Program-made: the position numbers and the translations under genes | The notes under the pieces: model-generated | What the model saw: the letters and a program-made list of their open reading frames with translations, nothing else | What the model was told of the DNA's origin: nothing | The model's database searches: none | Shown: positions 25,681 through 38,200 of the stretch, one piece after another | Layout of the letters: every line of letters begins with the position of its first letter | How positions within the stretch are numbered: position 1 is the stretch's first letter | Assembly: GCA_034670405.1 (NCBI GenBank) | Contig: JAXDDX010000291.1 | Location: 62,001-126,000, forward strand | Source: Hoplostethus atlanticus | Lineage: Eukaryota; Chordata; Actinopteri; Trachichthyiformes; Trachichthyidae | Length of the DNA: 64,000 nt | Direction of reading: 5' to 3'

Positions 25681-27171
25681 GAGGACATTGTCTATTGTCT
25701 ATTTTTGTCTATTGTTTAATTGCTACTAGTTACTTGTTCAAATGTATAATATTACCTCAACTGATGCTACTATTCAATACTACTTTGGCAAAATGTTAAT
25801 TTCTTGTCATGCCAATGATACTGTGTGTGAATTGAAATTATTTGAATTTGATTGAGACACATACATTACGCTACTTGAGGTTTCTATCTCTCTCTCTACA
25901 CACACACGCACGCACACAGACACACACTGGATTGGACCCGAGCAAGGAGACCTGCGCACATCACGACACTGAATCTACCGCAAAGGTATGTCACAGGTAT
26001 TTTTTTGCGACAGTAATGGCAAGTGTCGCAAAGGTGTAGACGACTATAGGCGCTGCTCGTTACGTAGTTAGATAGCCGCCTACACTGACACGAATGTCTC
26101 TCGCTGAGCCTGAATCTCCCAATCTCTTCCAATAGAATGGATTTTAATACGTTAATATATCGTTTCTGTGCTTATTTTCAACGAATAACCCTCCGTATTG
26201 AAGGCGGTTGCACGGCAGGTGTGATGTCTCGCTCGCCTGCCTTTTGGGATGTGTAATGAAAGAAAGAGGCTTGGTTATAATATACAGTACCGAGATAGTT
26301 ATTGAAACTGGGACTAAATAGCCTCTTAATGCGGTTTCGGAAGATACTTTTCTCCTTTTGCTCCCGCCCGCTTCTGTAATTACTGACTGGATATCTCTTC
26401 CGTGTCGTTAACATCGTCGTTAACGATAGACATATGAGTGTTTACGTCTCTGTAAGCCTCTAAGCTAGGAAGTGGAGTTATGGCAAGGTAGCTGGATTTA
26501 GCCCGGACAACACCGGAAGACAGGAGGTTTTCCTAATACAAGCGCAAAATGTTTCACCTTTGAAATAGAATATTTAAGTATTGGGCTGTACAGAACACCG
26601 ACGTTTGGGAGGAAAACAACAATTGTGTTTTTACCTACAGATTCTTCCTTATTTTGTTTAACTTCGATACTTTGTATTACTGTAAAAAGTAACACGTTCG
26701 TCAATAAGTGTTTTATTTTGGAAGCTATGGTCGGACATGTTGCTTTTATATTCCGGCTGGCTTGACACTGGTAGGAAGTGGGATGTGGCCAGGATGTATT
26801 TGTGCTGCTGTTCGAGATATGAAAATCATTGAATCAGCGCTGCTCCGGGAGCCCTGCTTCACCGACGGACACACCGGAGGTTACGATAGTGTTGACTCTC
26901 CGTCGTTGTTGTGTCGTCGCTGTTGTTGTCGGTGCTCAACAACACCGAAAACGACCTATGCCCGACTGGTTCGTCTGTTTTGGACTATTTCCATGAAGGT
27001 TTCTCAACCTCACGACACAATAATTTCTCGAAATTGTGTGTGGGGCTCTATTCTCTGATTACGTAATATCAATATGTGAATCGATAAAGCCACATCCTTG
27101 ACTTTTATTTTTTTATTTAATTTTTTCGTGGACAAAAGACTTTATATTTTATTTTTATTGCATTTGTACGA
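25681..27171 (+). promoter_or_regulatory. ipmk upstream region and probable 5' UTR
   Basis: CpG content rises from about 25900 to 27050. A 116-codon frame (26708-27058) ends 113 bp before the ipmk ATG; it has no domain and is likely 5' UTR or promoter. No TATA box or start site could be fixed. Confidence 0.4.
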
Positions 27172-27409
27172 ATGTCAACAACTCAGCATCAAGTGATGAT
27201 GGAGTCCTCTCTAGCCCTGGGTAGACTGGAATTGACCCCCAACCCAGCCGCTGTGGGGGTCAGCCTGGCCCCGCGGCTCTCTGGCGGCCCCCCAGCGAAA
27301 GAGAAGAGCGGCCAGCGGCCTCTGGGGCCCCAAGCCCCGGCTCACCTGAACGGCTGCGTCCCGCTGTCACACCAGGTGGCGGGTCACAAGTATGGGGTGG
27401 ATAAAGTGG
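27172..27409 (+). CDS. ipmk: ipmk exon 1 coding part
   Basis: 79 codons plus one base, ending GTGG|GTAAGT. The first 57 residues are Pro/Gly/Ala-rich and poorly conserved; then comes the conserved HLNGCVPLSHQVAGHKYG block that opens the kinase N-lobe. Confidence 0.95.
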
Positions 27410-30400
27410 GTAAGTTAACTGGACAAGAGACTTATTTCTCTGCAGATTCCATAATTGTAAACCTCTGTCATAAAATGTGAAGGGTTTTATGTAGCCACAG
27501 TACGTTCCGTCCTACCGTGACGCCAAAGTCAATTAAAAATCTGGCAATTTAGTGTGACCTTGCTTATTGACCAAAATACACACCTTGTACAATATGACGT
27601 AAGACATTTTTTAATCGTTTGGGTCCACTGGGAAATTCGGCATTCATATAATCCATCAAGAGGCTCATATTTAAAAACATAGAAATTTTAAAGAAACTAT
27701 ATAATTGGTTAACACTTATTGCTACAGCCCACCAAGTTGTATTTCAGTGGAAGAAGATTGTTGAAGGAACACGTGAATCATATGTAAAAGTTTAAATTTT
27801 ATTGAAATAAGTGCTTTTTGGTGAATTGGATGTGGGCCCAATTTAAGAGTGTCTCCTAACAATTCAGAAAATTCCTTAAATTATGTGTTACCGACTACAG
27901 GTTTTTGCTGCAAGCAGGGCAGCATTACGCTGCCAGATTTTTGAACAGAGTTTACCGTAGCGGTTTCTTCATACAAGAAGAACTGGCACACATCTGGGCT
28001 AGGGTTTATGCACCTGTGGAAATTAAGTATCTCTCTCTCTCTCTCTCGGTCTGTCTGTCTGTCTCTCTCTCATTGAGTCTCATTCTCTCTCACTTCTCTC
28101 ACTTTGTACTTGCATGGTTACTTTAGCAATGTGTGGAAATCTTACCAAACTCAAAGAAAAAGAGATGGTGGTTGTCAAAGTGGGGTTTAGGGAGCCCCGG
28201 AGGTCTTAGAGGGGGTTCCAGCAGCTACACAACAAAATGAGGATTAGTTTAATTTCACAATTATTTAATTAACAAAAAATTATCTCAATTAGAGGATATA
28301 TAAGAATGGCTGTTCTAATCATAGGTTTCACTCTCACCACTATTGCCTTCCCATGTGCAGTGAACAGTACTACAATTCCGTACTAAATCAACACAACAAA
28401 AAAAGCTTCCGGTGTGGGTGCCAGGGACCACATATTATCAAAAGGCAGTCTGTGGCTCTGATGTGTGTCTGTTTGGGTGGGTCACTGAGCTGGAAATCAT
28501 TGAGAGCCCCTGGTTTAGGGTGCCTCTCCCCCCTGGCATTTTCTCTTGCTGACACACACACTTACCGTCCCACACACAGGACACCTCACGTCGTCAAAGC
28601 TTCCATTGTGCGTTATCAGGTGAGGTGCTGAGTTGAATTGATTGTGGGTGATAAATCAGTAACCGGTGTCAGGTCTGCTGCGCTCACCTGGATGAGTCAT
28701 CGCAGTCAGCAGCTGGACAGTGAGTTACTCAAATACAGGCTCAGGCAAAACACACCTTGATATTTGAGGGCAGGGCACGACTAAGTTCATCTCCACTCCA
28801 TACATGTACAATGGAACAAAGATGAGCTTGGTCTCAAAATGCTTTGTTATGCTACGTGTGATAGTATGGCTCGTGTTATTTGTCTCTATAATATGTTGTA
28901 ATTATATAAACCAAGAAGATCACACTACCACTCGCTCATCTTTTTGGGACAGTATTTTAAGACCTCCTCTTCCTCCTCCTCCTTCTTCTTCTTCACCACC
29001 ACTTTTTAAAAGTTTATTCTAACCCCTTTATAAAGGTGTTCTAATGCTAAGTGTCTAAGCCTATGATGCACTGTTTCTTTTTCACGTCCTTCCCCTCTCT
29101 ACCAAATAAAGCAGACACATGTGAGGCAATGATAAAATACATTTGACAAGATAATATTTTGGAATTTTCACATCACTTCATCCTTTGGATGGGCAGAGAA
29201 TCAGGCAGGTAAAAATAGCCGTGACGCAGCATTGACACCCAGCTAGGAATCTCCTTCCCTCTACACGCTGCTATAAGCAACCGTTGTTGTCAAAAGAGTG
29301 CTGGAATCCTGTTTAGCTTGTAATGCCACTGTCCCCGTCACAGTGCTTTATTTCCCTCGGGGCTACAGTCTGGTTACTGTAACACAAAAAATTGTAGTGG
29401 CCTGTTAGAATTAACAGTAGGCGTCTTTTGAAACAGAAATAATGGATTGGACTTGGTGTAATTGGTGTAACTCTCACACTCGGCCTATACTTTGATTGCA
29501 CCAGGCGACTTCTCACAACTCGCACAGACCGCAATGATTAGAAGACTCCTCGAGGAGAAGAATTGTTGGAATACTTTGTTTTGACTACATTACATGCTGT
29601 TGTGGCGAGCCTTTTAAAATGAAAAGTAACTGACGGGATGCTGCAGTACTGCTGCTTCGCTGATGTTGGGTTTCGTTACATTGACAGCCCAACTCTTGAG
29701 TGATTTAGGTTGTAAGTGACTCATTGATTGTAAGTGACAATGTCATATTTAATCCCCCACCAAGCTTAATATGCTTCAACGTAGCATGGAGGAAACTTGA
29801 CGTAGGCAGGAGGATGAATGGATGAATGGCGATCTCAAAGATGCCGTAGCAAGTCATGTGTTTGACCCTTAGGCGGCCACTTTTCGTCAGCATGTTTTGC
29901 AAATCGGTCTTCTTCAACAATCTCCTGTTCATTTTTGAGGTATCCAAAATGCTCCCACGCTGCGGATTTAAAGTGCTTTTTGGGATGTTGTCTACTCTCT
30001 GTTAGCTAATTTAGCCTGCACACAAAAACATGAATCGCATGAACCATCGAGAAAGATGCTGTAGCTTTAAAATCTTTTAAGTGATAATCTGATATCTTCC
30101 TTTTTGGATTTCTTGCCCAGCCTCGTTGCTGTGGTGTTCCTCACTGTTCTTCCCAGAGATCACCTGTCAATCAAACAGTGTGTCCAGTACTGTGACGTCT
30201 TTCTCCTTGGATTTTCTGTTCATGGAGTTTGAGTTTCTGTAGGTGGCACTCTTTTCTTCATCTGTTCAGCCACGGTGGCTATCGCTGCTCATGGACTATC
30301 CAGTTCTTCTTCTATTGATTCCAAACAAACCGGAAACGTAAAACACATCACATCCCGTGTGCTTTTCCCAGGAAAGACCTTCATGTACAGGTTGACTCGG

Positions 30401-33400
30401 TAATGTGTTGAATTGGTGAATTAGTGGACATTTATTTGACATATATTTATTTATATGAAAATGTGGATTATTACTTTAAATTGAAGCTAAAAGAATCAGA
30501 TTATGCCAAGGCTATATGGATGCCTACCTAAATGAAGTATTTGTTATCGTCACAGCCTATGTGAGAGTTAAGTACATTTCAGTTCTCCACAGCTGAGTCA
30601 CAGTGTACAACTTATTGCAGACAATTTGAAAGCGACAGAAACATTTTCTATCAGTTTCCGTCACAATAAATGTCGAAAATGCAGCCAGTAGTGTGCAGGT
30701 TTTAGCAGTTTTCTGGTGATTCACACTCGATCCAGCACCCGGACTGGATATAACTTCTCTCTGCTTTTCACAGTGGAATAGACAGCACATAAAGGCAGGC
30801 ATTTCGCCTGCATGCCTCATTTCATCTTTTCTTCCAGAGCTGTAGATTAGCATAGTTATGTTACAATGATGTAGCAAAATCCTTGTGTGAGCACACTAGG
30901 ATTGGAGCGTTTTCTAGCCATTTTCTTGGCAATTCTTGGCAAGCCTCTGAAGCAGGATTTAGATGGGATACTAAAACTCTCTATTGAAACCAAGAACAAC
31001 GGTAATAATAATAAACATATTTGTGCGTACTTGTATGGAGTGTAATTAAAATGTCTAATTAGAATTAATTCAGGTTAAGGGTTACTGATCAATTACACAA
31101 TAAAAAAAATATATAATCAAACAAACTGAATCCATCTTATTGGAGGTGGACGACATTAACTAGCCAGTATCTGTTTTGTTTTTTTGTTTGTTTGTTTTAA
31201 AAATAGAAAAAATAAAAGGCCAACATCGTCCCAATATATCAGTTGATCCTGCTGAAACTCTGAATTGCCCTTTAGTTGTTACCTATATTACCGCTCTGTG
31301 TTATCATTTTAGACTTATGGATGGTGCGGTTTAGGACAGAGGTTAAGTAACTGGCCTCTGATATGCTGACACTTCAATGAGGAACCTAATGACCAACTTG
31401 CGATCACAACCCTGTCATGGGCTAGACTTCATTTGGTCCGACTGACTGACTTAATGGCATACTGGCTGGCTCTCTCAACAGCGGAATTACTGCCTCGTTG
31501 AGTGACTGATTGACTTACTGTATGAGGGACTAGCTGTCTGTTTGACTGACTGGTTTACTGGCTGACCAATTCAATGGCTGACTGAATAAGTGGATGGTTA
31601 GCTCACTGACTGGCTAACTAGCTGGTTACTTAGCTTGCTTACTAAGTATGCCACTAGGGGCCTGTTCCAAGAAGCAGGTTCAGCAAACTCTGAGTCTAAC
31701 CCTGCACTCTGAGTTGATTAATTCCGAGATGGCCAAATCTGAGTTTTCGGTTCCAGAACGGCTGATTTGAGTTAGTTCAATCAACTTTGAGTATGTTCAC
31801 CTTGAGTTAAGACAATAAAAAGCCATCATCAATGGAGGTCCGATACTACGATTCACCATGGCAACCAGCAAGCAGAAGGGTCGTAAAGTAGAGGGAATTG
31901 GCGTGGGAGAGAATCGCTGCCCGAGTCAATGCGTACGTTTGAATGCAGTAGTGTATTCATTTAACATTTAACCACACTTTCTTATAATATTACCTACATG
32001 TGAGAAAGTGGTGGAATGGTATTAGAAAGAAAAAAAAAATTAATTTAGGTGCAATCCCACGGGTGCAAAGCGCACTTGGCAGCAGCTGAAAATGAAATAT
32101 AAAAACATTACAATAGAGTCATTCAGCAGACGCTTTTATCCAAAGCGACATACAAATGTGATAGTTAACACTATGTGGGGATCAAACCCACAACCCTGAG
32201 ACTGAGAGTCTAATGCTCTACCAACTGAGCTGTCTGGGCCAGACATACTTCAAATGGTGTACTTGGGGCAGCAAATTAGAAAGGCAGATCTAGAAATTGA
32301 ATTACTCGAACATAAATTAGAGGTGGGTGCATGGTCACAGGCGAAATGTGTTGTTGGAACAATATAAAAATACTAACTGTTGCTTTTGTATTTGTAGGAA
32401 ATAAAGAAGACCAAATGAAAGGTGTCTTTATTTGACTGCTCGGGGTGGTGGTAGCTTAATCCGTGAACTGTAAACGGCATATTATATCTCGGACAGCTCT
32501 TCCATCCTGGACATAGAACATCTAATCGGGGTCTCAAAATCCTCTCCCGACGTAAGGCTATGTGAATTACTTCCGCTTGAATATCGATCGGGTTACCGAG
32601 GAAAGGACACGCCATGTCCGACCATGGTAACTGACTCAGAGTTTGAGTTACCTCTCTTTCTGGAACGGAAAACCCAGAGTTTCCCTCATCTCAGGGTTAA
32701 CAAACTGAGAGTTTTCACTAAACCCGCTTCTTGGAACAGGCCCCTGGTCTTCGTTTTAAATTGTTATCCATAGCGGCCCATCCTACAGTCGTGCTTGAAA
32801 GTTTGTGAACCCCTTGTGCAATTATAGAAATTGTCAGTTTTTGCCATGCAATCCTATTTATTGAAAATAGTTTGAAGGGAATTAGTGCAGGTGCTAAAAT
32901 AAGTGAACCTCCTCTTGCATTAGTTAAACCAAGTAGGTAAGTAGAATCAGGTGTGTAAATAATTGGGGGTCAAGTTAACCAATGAAAGGTCAGATCTTTG
33001 GGGAGGAGTTTGTGTGGCACTCCTACAAATCCAGGTTAGAAACCTGGGGGCTGTTCCACAAATTCATCATGGCGAAAAATGACGATAAAGACAGAGCCGC
33101 AATGTTCACGGCCACTGAACAGCGACTTTTAGTGGAGGTCTATGGAGAATTCAGCCATATTACAATGAAAAGGGAAATACGATTGCCATAAATAAAGGGA
33201 GAGAGAAAGATTGGCAACGAATTGCTGCTAGATTGAATGCGTAAGTAGCCTAATTGTTGAATTAAAAATGAACACATTGTACAGACCTTATTAAATACCA
33301 TGTGTTCCAACAATATTAAAGAACAGAAAAGCTCTGCTAAAAATATTATAAATGAAACCATGCCATGTATGAAACCTCAAGACTGTAAATGTACTATCTA

Positions 33401-35220
33401 TCACCATAAATGATGTAGTAAAGGCTGTACGTAAGGTTTCATCTTACTACATTACAATCATCGTACAATACTGGACCCTATATGGGGATCGAACTCACAA
33501 CCTTAAGACTGAGAGTCTCATGCTCTACTGACTGAGCTGTTCGGGCTGGTTCTTACTTTTATTATAGTTTTATGAAATCGGTTGTTTCCATCCTGGAAAT
33601 TGATCGGTTGAAAGCGCGTTCTACAGTGACTGTAAATCCCATACAGAAACAGTGAATGCGTCTCCTAGCAACCGTGGAAACATCTTGACATATATTCAAG
33701 ATACTTTATTATTTCAATGAATTTGTTAAATAAAAATAATTTAGAAAATAAAATAATATTGTGTCATCAAATAATTATTTCTATAAGTTGTAACCGTTTT
33801 CTAAAAGCAATACGGCACTTGAGGTCTCGCTGGACACTCATGGTTAAATGGGGTTGCCTAACAACGCTCTGAACCGTGACTGTATCCCCAATACAGCCTA
33901 CATCATTTTCTATTTTTTATTTTCTATTAACGTTACATTTTATGTCTGATAGTGTAGGGTCTAGGGTAATAGTGTTGAACATTAGGATGGCGGAACCTTG
34001 TTTGAAAATCATTGCGTTTCAGTCGGATCAGTGTTACGGGAGTACCGATTAAGCTTCAACTGTGGTTTAGCCTGATATCTAGCCTGCCCCGGGGCAGGCT
34101 AGTTTCGAAGCATAAGTTGCCACAGCAACTTAGCTTGAACTATGCTGAGCTTGCTTTGTGGAACCGAATAAACCTGAAAATGAGCCAGACTAAGCAAAAT
34201 AAGCCTGCATAAGTGGTAAGCTCGCTTTGTGGAACACCCCTCTGGTCAGGTTGGTGTTACTATGCAGGAGAAAGAAAAACACTATGCTGTGATCTAAGGA
34301 GACCTCAGAGGACTTCAGGGAGAGAGTAGAGAGTGAACATCAGTCTGGGGAAGGTTAGAAAGTTACCAAAAAGGATTTGTGATCCATCAGTCCACTATGA
34401 GACAAATATACAAATGGAGAGAATTTAACACAACACCCTACAAGTGGATGTCCTTCTAAAATATCACCAAGAGCCACAAGAAAAATATTGCAACTAGTAA
34501 AAAAACCCGAGAACATCCAGACATCTACAAGCCTCCATTGCTGCATCCGAGACAACCTGGACAATCCTGAAGATTTCTGAAAGTCTGTTCTCTGGGCAGA
34601 TGAGTCCAAAATTGAACTGCTTTTGTTGCAATAAAAAATGTCATGTTTGGTGACAAGCTAAAGCTGTCCGCCACCAAATAACCTTATTCCTACAGTCAAG
34701 CGTCGTGGTCTGGGGTTGTTTTTCTTCCTCTGGCCCTGGGCGACTCAACAGCATTAAGGGAACCATGAATTCTGAGGGAAACCAGAGAATTCACAAACAG
34801 AACGTCAGGCCATCAGTCTGAGAGATAAAGCTGGGCTGAAAGTGGCTGTTCAACAAGACGATGAAGGAAGATGGAGAGAAGACACCAGAGACTGATCAGT
34901 GATCAGTGGCCTCTAGGAGACATTTACTCAGAGTCATCTCTGGTAAATGTGGAGCCATAAGATATTGATTGAAAGAGTTCACATATTTTTGCACAAAGGG
35001 ATATTTGAGCTTTAGTATAAGTATATCATATTTATTTGTGCATCTTTTTTCATATTTTATTCTCTTATTTCATAAGGTTATTCCTCTAAAAGATCTGGAA
35101 TAATGACCAGCCCCTGTAGGGTTCAACTTTCAAGCATGACTGCATGTCTATCTAAAACTCATATTTAACCAGAAGATGATTAACCTACTCCTATAATATC
35201 ATCAGGAGGGGTGGGTGTGG

Positions 35221-35288
<68 letters not shown>

Positions 35289-38200
35289 CAAGAGAATCTA
35301 CAGATCAGCCCAAGAGCAGACTAATCCTCGCCTTCCCTGAGTTCACTGAGTCCATATGTAATCAGCGGTGGTCAGCCTGTGATGATGTAATCAGGAGAAT
35401 CGTGTTTTTTGTTTTTACAGTGTTTCCTTTATATCTGTCTATACCGAATAGAGCGGTTTTCCAAGTCACCAACCAAGTCGCATGCAACACACATTAACTA
35501 GACATGTTCCCACCAGGAAGGTACACTGTTTTCCAAACAACAAACCCTGGATCCCCAGTGACCTGAAGGCCCTACTGAAAGAAGAAGAAGAGGACCTTCA
35601 GAGAGGAAGACGGGGACAAGGTCAGAAGTGTTCAGAAGGAGCTGAGGTGAGGATCAAGGAGGGGAAGAGAGCCTACAAGGCAAAGATGGAGGACCAGCTG
35701 CAGCAGGACCGGATGAGACACGTGTGGAGCAGAATGAGGAACTTCACCGGCATCAGGCAGTCAAACTATGGGCCTGCAGAGGGAAGCCAGGAGCGAGCCA
35801 ATGAGTTGAACCTGTTTTTCAACAGGTTTGGCAATAGCTTGGTCCACTCCCCCCTCCAAGATGTGTGGAACAGAATGAGGAACTTCACCGGCTTCAGGCA
35901 GTCAAATGACGGGCCTGCAGAGGGAAGCCAGGAGCTAGCCAATGAGCTGAACCTGTTTTTCAACAGGTTTGACAATAGCTTCTCAGAGGGTGTACTGGCC
36001 CTCTCAGAGGGTGTACTGGATGCAGGGATGCAAAGGTATTTCTTTGCCAGTTTCCCCACCCAAGGGAAGTTAGCCTCCTATGTCATCCACCACTCAAGGG
36101 GTTTTATGTCACTGTCGGCCTCAGGGGTCAAGTAGCTTTGAAGCTCTGGTTGAAGGGGCTCACATTGTTGGGGTTGTTCTACTTTCTTGAAATAACTGCC
36201 AAAAGTCTTCTTGGTCTTCTTTGCTGGCCTTATCTGCTGTACCAGGCTCGGGTGATGTAGCTCTGTTGATGGTACTTTGGGAGGAGCCATCTTCCTCTGT
36301 CAGTATAGCCACCAGCTCTGTGCAGCCCTGGCTGTGATGGTTTAAATCCTGTCTTCACTGTAGTGCTTCTTGAAGCGAGGATCGAGTAGTGATGCAAAAC
36401 TCATCAGGTCATTTACCCCTTTCTCTGTATACTTAGTATTGAGGTACTCCAGAATGGACCAAGAGCTTTGCTCCAGCACTTCTACATGTTGGACCAAGGT
36501 GCCTGGATTTTTTTTGTCTGCAGCCAATACCTGGGCAATGGCCTTTTTCCTGTTCAAGGAACCTCTCTATCATGCACTGTCTGGAGCCCCACCTTATCGG
36601 AGATTCTGTGATGAGTTCATGGACTGGGAGCTTCAGTTCTTCTTGTGCCCCTGCTCTTTTGTTCTTCCAGCTGTTTGAGAAGGCTGCAACGGTTTCCTTA
36701 CAAACCCCCCACGGCTCTGTCAATTCTAGCATCTCTCATGCTTCTCTCTGCAAAACATGTCAACATGTAGGAAATCATTTGGTTGTTGTTGTTGTTGGTA
36801 TTATTATTATTATTATTATTACAACAATTTAACTTCCCTTAAAAGATAATCTAATAAAAACCCAACCTTATGACATAACATTGCAGATAGACAATACTAC
36901 TTTGATATTAGTATGTATATAAGTATAGGTATGCATGTACTGTATATGTGTGCTTTTTTTCATTATTTAAAAAAATAAAAATCACAATTATTAATAGTCT
37001 TTTCAGACAGCTGTTATAATGAGGTCCCAAATATACATTAACTTTGCGTAATAGGACTAACTACTTACCAATGGCAATGTGAAGCCTGTGTCCAAAAGCC
37101 TTTCCCATTTATTGATCCGTAGTGCACTGACCACATTTGCCCCGCTGTCCGTGGTCATGCATACCATGCGTTCCTCTCGCAGCTTCCATGAGGCCAGCAC
37201 ATCCCTCAGTGCGATTACTTGTCCAGCGTGGTCCTCTGGGAAATAGGATGTTTGTACACAGGAGCTGCGTAGCTGCCACGCTTCATCTACGAAGTGGACT
37301 GTCAGGGAGAGGTACGGTTCAGAGATCCTGCTGGACCATAAATCCATTGTTGACGCAAAATACGAAACACTCTCCAGTTTCCTCATCAGGATATCACAAG
37401 TGGCATCATACAATTTGGGCAGAGCAGTTTGAAGTGAAGTATTTTCGGCTTGGCAATGTGTATCTTGGATCCAATGTATTCAAAAGTTTTTTGAATGCAT
37501 CCCTTTTCGACAACTTTTATTGGTGCAATGTAGTTGGTGACAGCGTTGGTTATATCTTGCCATCGGTTGCTTTTCTTGTCGTATTGCACTTTTCTGCTAA
37601 ACGATGCAGCTAAAGTAGTCTGTACCGGCTTTTGAGCTGGCAGTTTGGGATTTCTTGCAGGGGCAGTTGACTCGCGTAGTCTTTCATATTCGGCATACTC
37701 TTTGTTGTGTTTAACACGGAGATGATGAAACAAATTGGTCATTGATTAGGTCATTTGACCAGGCCTTCTTGTGTCAGAATGTATGATTGGCTGATGCGCA
37801 ATGGCATACTCGATTATGCTAGATGACGTTTCGTGGGCACTGTAATATCGATATCATCGTATACGATGTCTTATCGCCCACCCTGACTGGCAGACCACAA
37901 TTTGTGCGGCTACAGAGCTGTGTGTCAAATCGGGCAGTGAGCAACACAGGGGCCCCACAGGGAACTGTCCTGTTCCCCTTCCTGTTCACCCTCTACACCT
38001 CTGACTTCAGATACAACTCTGAAACATGCCATCTGCAGAAGTACTCAGACGACTCTGCAATCGTGGGGTGCATCAGGGGAGGACAGGAGGAGGAGTACAG
38101 AGGCCTGGTGGAGGACTTTCATGGTGCGAGATGAACCACCTACAGCTCAACGTCACCAAAACAAAGGAGATGGCGGTGGACTTCAAGAGGACTAGGGCCC

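Larger units (their letters stand above)
33046..34240 (+). mobile_element. PIF/Harbinger element 2 (nested in a Tc1-like element)
   Basis: Ends GGGGGCTGTTCCACAAA and inverse TTTGTGGAACACCCC. Plus strand reads MAKNDDKDRAAMFTATEQ, RLLVEVYGEFSHI, then after a frameshift NKGREKDWQRIAARLNA, a Myb/SANT-like protein (33067-33242). No nuclease gene was recognised. Confidence 0.82.
32786..35142 (+). mobile_element. Tc1-like element hosting Harbinger element 2
   Basis: Ends CAGTCGTGCTTGAAAGTTTG and inverse CTTTCAAGCATGACTG. Decayed transposase coding follows 34250 (segments around TTCTCTGGGCAGATGAGTCC, a Tc1 WSDES-like block). 33046-34240 is an inserted Harbinger element. Confidence 0.85.
35983..37885 (-). 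mobile_element. hAT element (ZBED1-like) inserted in LINE D
   Basis: 5' end CAGGGTGGGCGATAAGAC at 37885. Minus-strand fragments in order: TNLFHHLRVKHNKEY (end of a BED finger), FASTMDLWSSR, TTDSGANVVSALR, WGSRQCMIERFLEQ, SLLDPRFKKHY, PLEWWMT, KLAKKYLCIPASSTPSER. The C-terminus is cut at about 35983, so the 3' end and target duplication are missing. Confidence 0.87.

Noticed and set aside
26708-27058. 116-codon frame upstream of ipmk
   Set aside because: Cys/Arg-rich composition from CpG-rich 5' sequence; no family match. Possible uORF but unsupported.
32165-32242. tRNA gene (tRNA-Lys-like)
   Set aside because: Anticodon stem mismatch, CTC in place of CTT, no acceptor-stem closure, and a LINE-type tail: a SINE head.
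36023-37885. Clean hAT boundaries with an 8-bp duplication at 36015-36022
   Set aside because: The hAT coding frame continues past 36023 to about 35983, so that CAGGG is internal and the apparent duplication is chance.
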